In this document: positions 7,372 to 13,587 of the stretch, in pieces | Layout: each line of letters begins with the position of its first letter | How positions within the stretch are numbered: position 1 is the stretch's first letter | Assembly: GCF_946886105.1 (NCBI RefSeq) | Contig: NZ_CAMPHV010000079.1 | Location: forward strand, 1-14,043 | From: an uncultured Pseudomonas sp. | GTDB lineage: Bacteria; Pseudomonadota; Gammaproteobacteria; Pseudomonadales; Pseudomonadaceae | DNA length: 14,043 nucleotides | Direction: 5' to 3' | Translations under genes and position numbers: made by a program | The notes under the pieces: model-generated | Seen by the model: the letters and a program-made list of their open reading frames with translations, nothing else | Told to the model about the DNA's origin: nothing | Databases searched by the model: none

Positions 7372-9725
7372 CCGCCTTGCTCACCGACAACCTGCCGCTG
7401 CTGGCTGGCGCGCCCAATGGCATCAAAAAGCTGCGTGAGCTGATTCTGGAACTGGCGGTGCGCGGCAAGTTGGTGCCGCAAGATCCGAATGATGAGCCGG
7501 CCAGTGAGTTGCTAAAGCGGATTGCCGAGGAAAAGGCGCGGTTGGTGGCTGAAGGCCAAATCAAAAAAACAAAACCGTTGGCGGCGATAGCTGAAGAAGA
7601 TCAACCCTTTGAGTTACCAGCAGGGTGGGAATGGGCCAGTACAGCGGCGCTGACATTGCTTATTACTGATGGAACACACCACACGCCCACGTATATAAGC
7701 TCAGGCGTACCGTTCATTTCTGTGAAAGACATTGATGGGGCAACTATCTCTTTTGATAACTGCAAATACATTTCACAAGACGAGCACATAGCAATTAATG
7801 CACGCTGTAACCCTGAGCTGGGAGACATTTTGCTATGCAGAATTGGCACGCTTGGACGGCCAACTATTGTAGATACGGAGGTTCCCTTCAGCTTATTCGT
7901 GAGCGTTGGTCTATTGAAACTGCCGAAGAAGACGGAGTTTTCCCGGTATTTTCATTGCGTGCTATCAAGCCCCTTGATGTACCGCCAGTATGACCAGATC
8001 AAGGCTGGAGGCAGCCATACAAATAAGCTGAATCTAGGGGACATACCCCGCCTATTTGTTCCGGTTCCTCCACTTGCCGAACAACACCGCATCGTCGCCA
8101 AAGTCGAGGAGCTGATGGCCCTGTGCGACCGCCTGGAAGCCCAGCAGGCCGACGCCGAAAGCGCCCACGCCCAACTGGTTCATGCGCTGCTCGCCAGCCT
8201 GACCCAAGCCAGCGATGCCACCGAGCTCGCCACCAACTGGCAACTCCTGGCCGAGCACTTCCACACCCTGTTCACCACCGAACCCAGTATCGAGGCCCTT
8301 AAACAAACCCTGCTGCAACTGGCCGTGATGGGCAAACTGGTGCCGCAAAATCCCAGCGATGAGCCAGTAAGTGAACTTTGCAAAAATATCGAAGCCGAGA
8401 AGCAGCGCTTAGTAGCTGCGAAAAAAATAAAAGACACCCCGCGCCTAGATCCAGTAAACACTGATGAAGAGCTTTTCACGGCTCCGTCTTCTTGGGTATG
8501 GGTGCGAATGGGCGATATTTGTCGCCCTATATCTTCTGGCTCAACTCCGTCCTCGGAGTTATTTCAGTACGATGAAGGCATCCCGTTCCTTAAGGTCTAC
8601 AACATTCGGAATCAAGAAATCGATTTCGAATACAAAAAACAATTTGTAAGCCCTGAGTATCACGCAGAGAAGATGAAGCGCTCCGCCTTGGTGCCTGGCG
8701 ACGTGGTTATGAATATCGTCGGCCCACCATTGGGCAAGGTCGCGATCATCCCCGATACTTTTCCTGAGTGGAACTGCAATCAAGCCATAGTTTTTTTCGG
8801 GCTGATTGCACCAGTGAGTCCTCAGTACATCTATACGTTTCTGAAGGAAGGTTCGTTTTTAAATAACATTGCTCTTATTGGTACAGCAGGGCAAGACAAT
8901 ATCTCTGTTACCAAATCTAAAAATATAGCTGTACCGCTGCCTCCCCTCGCCGAACAGCACCGCATCGTCGCCAAAGTCGATCAACTTATGGCCCTCTGCG
9001 ACCAACTGAAAGCCCGCCTGAGCCTCGCCCGTCAACTCAATGAACAACTGGCTAGTACCCTGGTCGAGCGCGCCCTTGCCGACGATGGCCAGCAGGCACC
9101 CGTTACCACGGATCAAAAAGCCGCGCGCACCCTACTCGCCGCCGAAATCACTCATCGGCTGCACAGCCAACGCACCTTCGGCCAGCGCAAGCTGCAGAAA
9201 GTTATCTACCTGGCCGAGCATGCGGCCAGGCTCGCCGCTGTACAGGGTAACTACTTGCGCGATGCAGCCGGCCCACATGATCGCCAACTGATGAATCAGG
9301 TCGAAAACGAGCTATGCAACCGCCAGTGGTACGAGTGCATCGACCGCGAAACCTTTGGCCATGCGTACCGCCCGCTTTCCCAGGCCGGGCAGCATAGGCA
9401 GGCGTATGACAGCATTTGGTCGACCGCCGAGCGGGCAACCATTGAGCGGGTCGTCGACTTGATGCGGGACTGGGATACGGATCGCTGCGAAATGACCGTA
9501 ACGCTCTACGCCGCCTGGAACGACTTTATCCTCGAAGGCCGCCCGGTTACCGATGAGGCCATCGTCGACGAAGTTATGCATAGCTGGAACGACGCCAAGC
9601 TGCGCTTCAGCAAAGACGAATGGCTGGCTGTACTCGCCAGGATGAAGAAGCACGAACTCCTCATACCCACCGGCTTTGGCCAACGCACCACGGGCGGTAT
9701 GCTCAGCTTGCCCGGTTTTGAGTAG
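7368..9725 (+). CDS. hsdS: Type I specificity subunit with extra C-terminal Panacea/SocA-like domain
   Basis: This 785-residue specificity subunit is much longer than typical HsdS (~400-600). Layout: conserved N-terminal region 19-70 (LELAVRGKLVPQDP...DEP); target-recognition domain 1 ~78-230; first central conserved helix from PPLAEQHRIVAKVEELMALC (234); linker repeat at 308-359 (LQLAVMGKLVPQNPSDEP), a near copy of 19-70; target-recognition domain 2 ~365-522; second PPLAEQHRIVAKVDQLMALC at 525. Each recognition domain reads one half of a bipartite target; the target itself cannot be predicted. Residues ~575-785 are additional. Around 604-635, FGQRKLQKVIYLAEH then GP (635) resemble the KLQKLLY...GP signature of Panacea/SocA antitoxin domains; this is tentative. 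The recognition-domain DNA (about 7620-8065 and 8380-8935) is visibly AT-richer than the rest, a sign of domain exchange. It is coupled to hsdM by an ATGA overlap. The next gene, abi, is in the same frame 19 codons past the TAG stop. Confidence 0.9.
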   Translation: MTALLTDNLPLLAGAPNGIKKLRELILELAVRGKLVPQDPNDEPASELLKRIAEEKARLVAEGQIKKTKPLAAIAEEDQPFELPAGWEWASTAALTLLITDGTHHTPTYISSGVPFISVKDIDGATISFDNCKYISQDEHIAINARCNPELGDILLCRIGTLGRPTIVDTEVPFSLFVSVGLLKLPKKTEFSRYFHCVLSSPLMYRQYDQIKAGGSHTNKLNLGDIPRLFVPVPPLAEQHRIVAKVEELMALCDRLEAQQADAESAHAQLVHALLASLTQASDATELATNWQLLAEHFHTLFTTEPSIEALKQTLLQLAVMGKLVPQNPSDEPVSELCKNIEAEKQRLVAAKKIKDTPRLDPVNTDEELFTAPSSWVWVRMGDICRPISSGSTPSSELFQYDEGIPFLKVYNIRNQEIDFEYKKQFVSPEYHAEKMKRSALVPGDVVMNIVGPPLGKVAIIPDTFPEWNCNQAIVFFGLIAPVSPQYIYTFLKEGSFLNNIALIGTAGQDNISVTKSKNIAVPLPPLAEQHRIVAKVDQLMALCDQLKARLSLARQLNEQLASTLVERALADDGQQAPVTTDQKAARTLLAAEITHRLHSQRTFGQRKLQKVIYLAEHAARLAAVQGNYLRDAAGPHDRQLMNQVENELCNRQWYECIDRETFGHAYRPLSQAGQHRQAYDSIWSTAERATIERVVDLMRDWDTDRCEMTVTLYAAWNDFILEGRPVTDEAIVDEVMHSWNDAKLRFSKDEWLAVLARMKKHELLIPTGFGQRTTGGMLSLPGFE

Positions 9726-9782
9726 CTAGATGGCAATCAGGACGGCGAGGAGAACGCTGCAAATGCTCAAGGTCATTTCCAG

Positions 9783-10781
9783 ATGATGCTCGGCTACCCA
9801 AAACCCTGGAAAAGCTACCAGGAGCAGCTCGATCAGCTCATCGCTCGTGGCATGGGTGTTACAGACAATGCCAGGGCCCTGGATTACCTGGAGCGCATCG
9901 GCTACTACCGACTGAGCGGTTACTGGTACCCGTTCCGCGAACGCGTCGACCTCTGCCTGCTCGATCCACAGACCAATGCCAAGCCGAAAAAGGTCAAAGT
10001 TGAGCGGCTGCCGCTGGACGAATTCAAACCTGGAACGACCTTTCAGAACGCTGTAGACCTCTATGTGTTCGACAAGAAATTGCGACTGCTCGTCATGGAT
10101 GCGCTGGAGCGCATTGAAATCGCTCTGCGCGTCGACATTTCCCATGGCCTGGGCAAGCACCATAAGTTCGCCTACCTGAAGCCAGAGCTGTTTCACGAAA
10201 GCTTCTCCGGCAAGCTGGATAGCAAGACAGGGCTGACCAAACATCATGGCTGGTTGAGCAAGCATGCGGCGCTTATCAACCGCTCAAACGAGGATTTCAT
10301 CCGTCATAACAAAGAAAAATACGGATTGCCTTTGGCCGTTTGGGTCGCCTGCGAAGTGTGGGATTTCGGAACACTATCAACGCTTTTCAACGGCATGACC
10401 GAAGCAGACCAAGACGCCATTGCCCAGCAATATGGGGTCAACAATGGCCGCATTTTTGCCACATGGCTGCACAGCCTTAACTATCTACGCAACGTATGCG
10501 CCCATCACAGCCGGCTGTGGAACAGAAACGTTGTTGTTTACCCTCGCCTACCCCCGACAGAAGAAACACCTGCACTGAGCCCCTTTCAGGAGGCACGTCA
10601 GCGCAAGCCTTTCGTTCTGTTAGTAATCATTCTGCAACTGATGAAGGTCATCAACCCGGCATCTAGCTGGGGGCAACGGTTGAAAACGCTGATGGAGCAG
10701 GATTTCCCAGACCTGAGCCACCTGGACCTCGATCTAAAAGGTATGGGCGCTCAAGAAAACTGGCAGGCACTCGACTGGTAA
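9783..10781 (+). CDS. Abi_2-family abortive-infection protein with HEPN RNase motif (AbiD/AbiF-like)
   Basis: This 332-residue protein opens with the Abi_2 signature: LIARGMGVTDNARALDYLE, then IGYYRLSGYWYPF from residue 39. The family is named for lactococcal AbiD/AbiF phage-exclusion proteins and has a HEPN-like fold. The Rx4H motif expected of HEPN ribonucleases is present as R236-NVCA-H241, followed by HSRLWNR, so an RNase toxin activity is likely. It sits 57 bp after hsdS on the same strand, so it is probably cotranscribed with the restriction genes as a second-line defence. Two ATGs stand together at 9783 and 9786; AAGG lies ~8 nt upstream. An 18-codon frame starting at 9730 ends by overlapping this start. 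No membrane segment or signal is visible. The natural trigger and RNA target cannot be read from sequence. Confidence 0.88.
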   Translation: MMLGYPKPWKSYQEQLDQLIARGMGVTDNARALDYLERIGYYRLSGYWYPFRERVDLCLLDPQTNAKPKKVKVERLPLDEFKPGTTFQNAVDLYVFDKKLRLLVMDALERIEIALRVDISHGLGKHHKFAYLKPELFHESFSGKLDSKTGLTKHHGWLSKHAALINRSNEDFIRHNKEKYGLPLAVWVACEVWDFGTLSTLFNGMTEADQDAIAQQYGVNNGRIFATWLHSLNYLRNVCAHHSRLWNRNVVVYPRLPPTEETPALSPFQEARQRKPFVLLVIILQLMKVINPASSWGQRLKTLMEQDFPDLSHLDLDLKGMGAQENWQALDW

Positions 10782-10790
10782 ACAGCAGGC

Positions 10791-10849
10791 AATAAAAAAC
10801 CCCTGAGCAATCTCGGCACCGAAGCGCTTCAACCGACAGGGGTCGTGTT
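10791..10849 (-). ncRNA. Putative ~55-nt small RNA ending in an intrinsic terminator
   Basis: On the minus strand the stem ACCCCTG (10843-10837) pairs with CAGGGGT (10805-10799) and is followed directly by TTTTTTATT (10799-10791), a proper intrinsic terminator. Inside the outer stem, TCGG/CCGA can also pair and GAAGCGCTTC is self-complementary, so the whole short RNA could fold. A near-consensus promoter (10857-10884) points straight into it, with a predicted start near 10849-10850. No open reading frame fits. Alternatives: it is the terminator/attenuator of a lost leftward gene, or it only insulates the Abi gene end. The T-tract is on the wrong side to be a good plus-strand terminator. Confidence 0.45.
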
Positions 10850-10856
10850 AGGCGTG

Positions 10857-10884
10857 ATTATAGGCAGATGCGAATTTCCGTCAA
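10857..10884 (-). promoter_or_regulatory. Strong sigma-70 promoter facing left
   Basis: On the minus strand TTGACG (10884-10879) is followed by a 16-bp spacer and a perfect TATAAT (10862-10857). This is the best consensus promoter seen in the window. It drives no protein gene: 14-20 bp downstream the transcript enters a hairpin with a T-tract. It lies ~50 bp inside the right direct-repeat copy. Confidence 0.7.
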
Positions 10885-10936
10885 TCGCCGCCGGGCATAG
10901 GATCCTGATTATCCATGCCGACGCTACGATGCATGG

Positions 10937-11038
10937 CACATTTGCAGCACGCTCGACATGAAAGCGTTAACCAAAGGCAGGTCTATATCAATCAGGGACA
11001 TGCCCGAATCAGGTATATGAGGTTGACCTCGACAGGCC
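10937..11038 (+). repeat. Right copy of imperfect direct repeat flanking the restriction/Abi island
   Basis: This ~102-bp segment matches 3127-3221 in the same orientation with a shared 14-mer at 10947-10960. It has a small insertion (ATCA after ATATCA) relative to the left copy. It sits between the leftward promoter and the 3' end of the HxlR gene, in a 327-bp stretch (10782-11108) that otherwise holds only the small-RNA unit. Nothing protein-coding is convincing in it. Confidence 0.75.
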
Positions 11039-11108
11039 CTGGCGATGCTGGAAACCGTATCCGGTATTGCCTGGATAAGGCCGGGCGTGTTGGTGCGAGA
11101 TCGGCTGC

Positions 11109-11489
11109 TCAGCTCATCGCCCTGTCTGAATACTCTTTGCGCGCCTCGCAAATCGCCCGGTGGTGTTCGTCCGCCCAGACGATCAGGCCTTTCAGCGGAA
11201 CGAGGAAAGAGCGGCCCAACGCCGTCAGCTCGTATTCCACGCGCGGTGGCACTTCCGGGTAGAGGGTGCGCCGGATGAAGCCGTCCTGTTCCAGACGGCG
11301 CAACGTTCGGGAAAGCATCTGTTTGGAGATATCGCCGATCTCGCGCGAAAGCGCGTTGAAGCGCAAGGTTCCGCCTTCCAAGGTTTCCAGGATGAGCAAG
11401 CTCCATTGATCGCCGATGCGATCGAGAATGTCCCGGATGGGACAGGGTTGCTCGAATGTAAACGGCTCGCGCGCAATCGTTTCGGACAT
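11109..11489 (-). CDS. HxlR-family winged-helix transcriptional regulator
   Basis: This is a 126-residue protein with the HxlR domain across nearly its whole length: CPIRDILDRIGDQWSLLILETL at 16-37, the recognition region SKQMLSRTLRRLEQDGFIRR, and the wing (EVPPRVEYELTALGRSF). Cys16 is at the position that is redox-reactive in many HxlR regulators (YodB/HypR-like), so thiol or electrophile sensing is plausible. It is expected to bind DNA as a dimer and repress its divergent neighbour. The start at 11489 is chosen because GAGGAA precedes it by ~10 nt and the family N-terminus begins there; a longer frame to 11729 exists but would run through the divergent promoter and into the next gene. Two inverted repeats in the intergenic region are candidate operators. 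Confidence 0.92.
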   Translation of the reverse strand: MSETIAREPFTFEQPCPIRDILDRIGDQWSLLILETLEGGTLRFNALSREIGDISKQMLSRTLRRLEQDGFIRRTLYPEVPPRVEYELTALGRSFLVPLKGLIVWADEHHRAICEARKEYSDRAMS

Positions 11490-11506
11490 GGTGAGTGGGT
11501 TCCTCA

Positions 11507-11524
11507 GGTCACATGACAGTGACC
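11507..11524. promoter_or_regulatory. Candidate HxlR operator 1
   Basis: The perfect inverted repeat GGTCAC-N6-GTGACC lies just upstream of the hxlR ribosome binding site (TTCCTC on the plus strand, 11500-11505). It shares GGTC...GACC half-sites with the second inverted repeat at 11581-11597. Symmetry and place fit a dimeric repressor controlling both divergent genes, but binding is inferred. Confidence 0.5.
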
Positions 11525-11545
11525 AGGTCGCTTGAAGATGACTTC

Positions 11546-11574
11546 TTGTGGACGTCGTGAGCGCATCATAGACT
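11546..11574 (+). promoter_or_regulatory. Candidate promoter of the NmrA-like/DsbA/MoaF-like genes
   Basis: TTGTGG (11546-11551) and TAGACT (11569-11574) are separated by exactly 17 bp, 42 bp before the ATG at 11616. The match to consensus is moderate. The predicted transcription start (~11581) coincides with the second inverted repeat. Confidence 0.4.
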
Positions 11575-11580
11575 CGGCTC

Positions 11581-11597
11581 GGTCTACATTCCAGACC
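11581..11597. promoter_or_regulatory. Candidate HxlR operator 2
   Basis: The inverted repeat GGTCT-N7-AGACC lies at the predicted start point of the plus-strand operon and ~18 bp before its ATG. It has the same outer half-sites as operator 1, with one base less between them. Confidence 0.4.
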
Positions 11598-11615
11598 AGA
11601 TAAGGATCCAGAACC

Positions 11616-12239
11616 ATGGCACCTCACATGACACATATCGCACTCATTGGCGCGTCCGGCAACGCTGGCTCGCGCATTCTCAAGGAGCTTTCCGACCGCG
11701 GGCACAAGGTAACGGCGATCGCGCGCCATCCGGAAAAAATTGCGGCTTTACCCGGTGTAATCGCGAAGCAGGGCGATGTAGCAGACAAGGAGGGGCTGTC
11801 TGCACTGCTGAAGGGGCACGACGCGGTGATCAGCTCGGTGCATTTTCTCGGCAGCGATCCGCACACCCTGGTCGAAGCCGTGCGTGCCTCGGGCGTCAAA
11901 CGCTATCTGGTCGTCGGCGGCGCGGGCAGCCTGGAAGTCGCCCCAGGCCAGCGCCTGGTCGATCAGCCGAGCTTCCCGGCGCAGTACAAACAGGAAGCGC
12001 TGGCTGGCGCGGCATTCCTCGATCTGTTGAAGACAGCCGAGGATCTGGACTGGACCTTCATCTCGCCCTCAGCCCTGTTCGTTCCGGGCGAGCGCACCGG
12101 CACGTTCCGCCGCGGCGGCGACCAGCTCCTGGCGAACGAGGACGGCAGCAGCATTTCCTTCGAAGACTTCGCCATCGCCATGGTCGACGAGATCGAGCAA
12201 CCCCGACATCTGCGGCAACGCTTCACGGTCGGGTATTGA
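11616..12239 (+). CDS. NAD(P)-binding NmrA-like oxidoreductase/epimerase
   Basis: This 207-residue Rossmann-fold protein has the dinucleotide-binding motif G12-A-S-G15-N-A-G18 followed by a basic segment (IARHPEK) that favours NADPH. Further family marks are the GDVAD turn, the HDAVISS strand, and a GVKRYLVVGGAGSLEV segment typical of NAD(P)H-binding (PF13460) atypical SDR proteins. The classical YxxxK catalytic pair is not evident (QYKQEAL at ~126-132 is the closest), so it may be a quinone/aldehyde reductase or a redox-sensing binder rather than a true SDR. Start: ATG at 11616 with AAGGA 9 nt upstream; ATG at 11628 is possible. It is divergent from the HxlR gene and first of a three-gene plus-strand series. 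Confidence 0.88.
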   Translation: MAPHMTHIALIGASGNAGSRILKELSDRGHKVTAIARHPEKIAALPGVIAKQGDVADKEGLSALLKGHDAVISSVHFLGSDPHTLVEAVRASGVKRYLVVGGAGSLEVAPGQRLVDQPSFPAQYKQEALAGAAFLDLLKTAEDLDWTFISPSALFVPGERTGTFRRGGDQLLANEDGSSISFEDFAIAMVDEIEQPRHLRQRFTVGY

Positions 12240-12309
12240 TCCGGCGTTGCAGCGAATCAATGCTGGCCCGAGCGTGGCCGGTCATCTCCTAACGAAAGGC
12301 CACAACGGC

Positions 12310-12954
12310 ATGACTGAAACCCTGAGTTTCACCTATCTTTTCGATCCCATGTGCGGCTGGTGCTACGGCGCATCGCCAACGCTGGAGGCGCTTAAGGAGC
12401 GCGGCGGTTATCGCGTCGACCTGGTTCCGACCGGACTCTTCGCCGACGAGGGCGCATTCGCGATGAACGACGCCTTCGCGGCTCACGCCTGGGACGCCGA
12501 CCAGCGCATAGCGCGGCTTTCCGGCCAGCCCTTCAGCGAGGTCTATCGCCGCAATGTGCTGGGCAACCGCAAAGCACGCGTCGATTCGGGGCCGGCAACG
12601 CTTGCGCTGACGGCCGTTCGCCTGACGGCTCCCGAACGGGAACTCGAAGCCCTCGCGGCGATCCAGCGCAGCCGCTATGTGGATGGCCGCGACAATGGCG
12701 ATCCGGCCGTCATCGCGGATGTCCTCGAAACCCTGTCGTTGAAGGATGCGTCTCTACGCTTCAGCGCCCCAGATGCGATTCTGCTATCCGCCAATCGCAC
12801 CCGCATCGAGAGTGGTCGCGCCGCAATGCACCACTGCGGCGCGCGCGGCGTTCCAGCCCTGATTGCCGCTCAGGGTCAAAATCGCCGCCTGGTCGACGCC
12901 AATACGCTCTTTGGCGGCATCGAAGCTCTGCTCGCGAGCCTTGCCGCCGTTTGA
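12310..12954 (+). CDS. DsbA-family (FrnE-like) thiol oxidoreductase, cytosolic
   Basis: This 214-residue protein has a thioredoxin-type active site C15-G-W-C18 directly after the first strand (FTYLFDPM), a long helical insert, and a GVPAL segment (~194) supplying the cis-proline region. It has no signal peptide, so it probably works in the cytosol, like FrnE-type DsbA-family proteins, in disulfide handling or glutathione-linked chemistry. The frame extends upstream to a TTG at 12247; ATG 12310 is preferred because the fold begins there and AAAGG lies ~11 nt before it. It is 70 bp after the NmrA-like gene and 28 bp before the MoaF-like gene, so cotranscription is likely. Confidence 0.88.
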   Translation: MTETLSFTYLFDPMCGWCYGASPTLEALKERGGYRVDLVPTGLFADEGAFAMNDAFAAHAWDADQRIARLSGQPFSEVYRRNVLGNRKARVDSGPATLALTAVRLTAPERELEALAAIQRSRYVDGRDNGDPAVIADVLETLSLKDASLRFSAPDAILLSANRTRIESGRAAMHHCGARGVPALIAAQGQNRRLVDANTLFGGIEALLASLAAV

Positions 12955-12982
12955 AATCATTATGAACAGAGGAGTCATTTCT

Positions 12983-13306
12983 ATGACCGTTAACACTTTC
13001 CCCGCGATTGGCCACGTCTACCAAGCGGACTATCGCGAACGGGCTTACCGTGTCGCTTTCGACACTGACGGCAAGACGCTGCGCTGGGCGCAGGAACCCG
13101 TTGCGGATTTTGATAGGGACTCAGTGACGGAAACCTATAAGCAGGTTCCGGTACGCCCCGGAGTGTTCATGGTGACCTGGCAGGAAGCCGATGGGATCAC
13201 GGTGACGCATGTCGAGGATTTCGAAAACGGCATCGTTCATGCCGCCATCACGCTGCCAGACCATACCTTCCTGAACCTTAAGGGGACTTGGACACCTCTG
13301 TCCTGA
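12983..13306 (+). CDS. Small MoaF-like beta-barrel protein
   Basis: This 107-residue protein resembles proteins annotated as MoaF-related domain (lipocalin-like small barrel): RVAFDTDGKTLRWAQ, VFMVTWQEADGITVTHVEDF, and a C-terminal FLNLKGTW. The family function is poorly known; ligand binding is a guess from the fold. The start at 12983 is clear, with AGAGGAG 8 nt upstream; an in-frame ATG at 12962 lies before that site and is not favoured. It is the last gene of the HxlR-linked series. A T6 run at ~13311 after a weak GGAC/GTCC hairpin could be a poor terminator. Confidence 0.75.
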   Translation: MTVNTFPAIGHVYQADYRERAYRVAFDTDGKTLRWAQEPVADFDRDSVTETYKQVPVRPGVFMVTWQEADGITVTHVEDFENGIVHAAITLPDHTFLNLKGTWTPLS

Positions 13307-13350
13307 CGATTTTTTGTAGACCCCATGTTCATGTGCAAGGTCTGCGGCCT

Positions 13351-13428
13351 CGTAGGGTGGACATGCCGAAGGCTTGTCCGCCATCCGGATGCCAGCGGCG
13401 GACAAGGCTGCGCCATGTCCGCCCTACG
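13351..13428. repeat. Extragenic palindromic repeat, long imperfect hairpin (type A)
   Basis: A ~78-bp imperfect palindrome starts with CGTAGGGTGGACATG and ends with CATGTCCGCCCTACG, with inner arms GGCTTGTCCGCC / GGCGGACAAGGC around ATCCGGATGCCA. I recall this element as a common dispersed intergenic repeat in pseudomonads of the stutzeri/mendocina type. It carries no coding sequence. It probably forms an RNA hairpin after the MoaF-like gene and may protect or end that transcript. Confidence 0.75.
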
Positions 13429-13445
13429 CCTAGGGGTTGCTCTCC

Positions 13446-13514
13446 TGTAGCCCAGATTCAATCCGGGGCAGTCTGGCGCCTGAAAAACCGCTCCCGGATT
13501 GCATCCAGGCTACG
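13446..13514. repeat. Extragenic palindromic repeat, hairpin with 22-bp arms (type B)
   Basis: The arms TGTAGCCCAGATTCAATCCG(GG) and (CC)CGGATTGCATCCAGGCTACG pair over ~22 bp with few mismatches around a ~25-bp loop. It is a second, different element placed 17 bp after the first. The core is the common pseudomonad GTAGCC...ATCCGGG repeat. It has no coding content. Confidence 0.75.
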
Positions 13515-13543
13515 CGCCGCCCCATCCTACGGCTCTAAAGCCC

Positions 13544-13587
13544 AGAAAAATGCCGCTTGCCTGGTAAGGGCAAAGCGGCATTTTTCT
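13544..13587. terminator. Strong bidirectional intrinsic terminator
   Basis: AGAAAAATGCCGCTT(T)GCC pairs with GGGCAAAGCGGCATTTTTCT around a short loop. The arms are GC-rich in the centre and carry A5/T5 ends, so both strands get a T-tract. It ends minus-strand transcription of the truncated AraC-type gene, whose stop codon is at its edge, and closes the plus-strand HxlR-linked operon. Confidence 0.9.

Noticed and set aside
7422..9003. Internal hsdS repeats as a tandem gene duplication or CRISPR-like array
   Set aside because: They are the normal conserved regions of a two-half HsdS protein, with different recognition domains between them.
10791..10884. tRNA gene behind the strong leftward promoter
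   Set aside because: The downstream segment is only ~55 nt, cannot form a cloverleaf and lacks the T-loop TTCGANNC and an acceptor stem.
3127..11038. Insertion sequence or integrative element with its own recombinase
   Set aside because: No transposase or integrase frame lies between the repeats, and no terminal inverted repeats were seen.
11490..11729. Extended N-terminus of the HxlR regulator
   Set aside because: It would cover the divergent promoter and part of the NmrA-like gene. A GAGGAA site serves the ATG at 11489.
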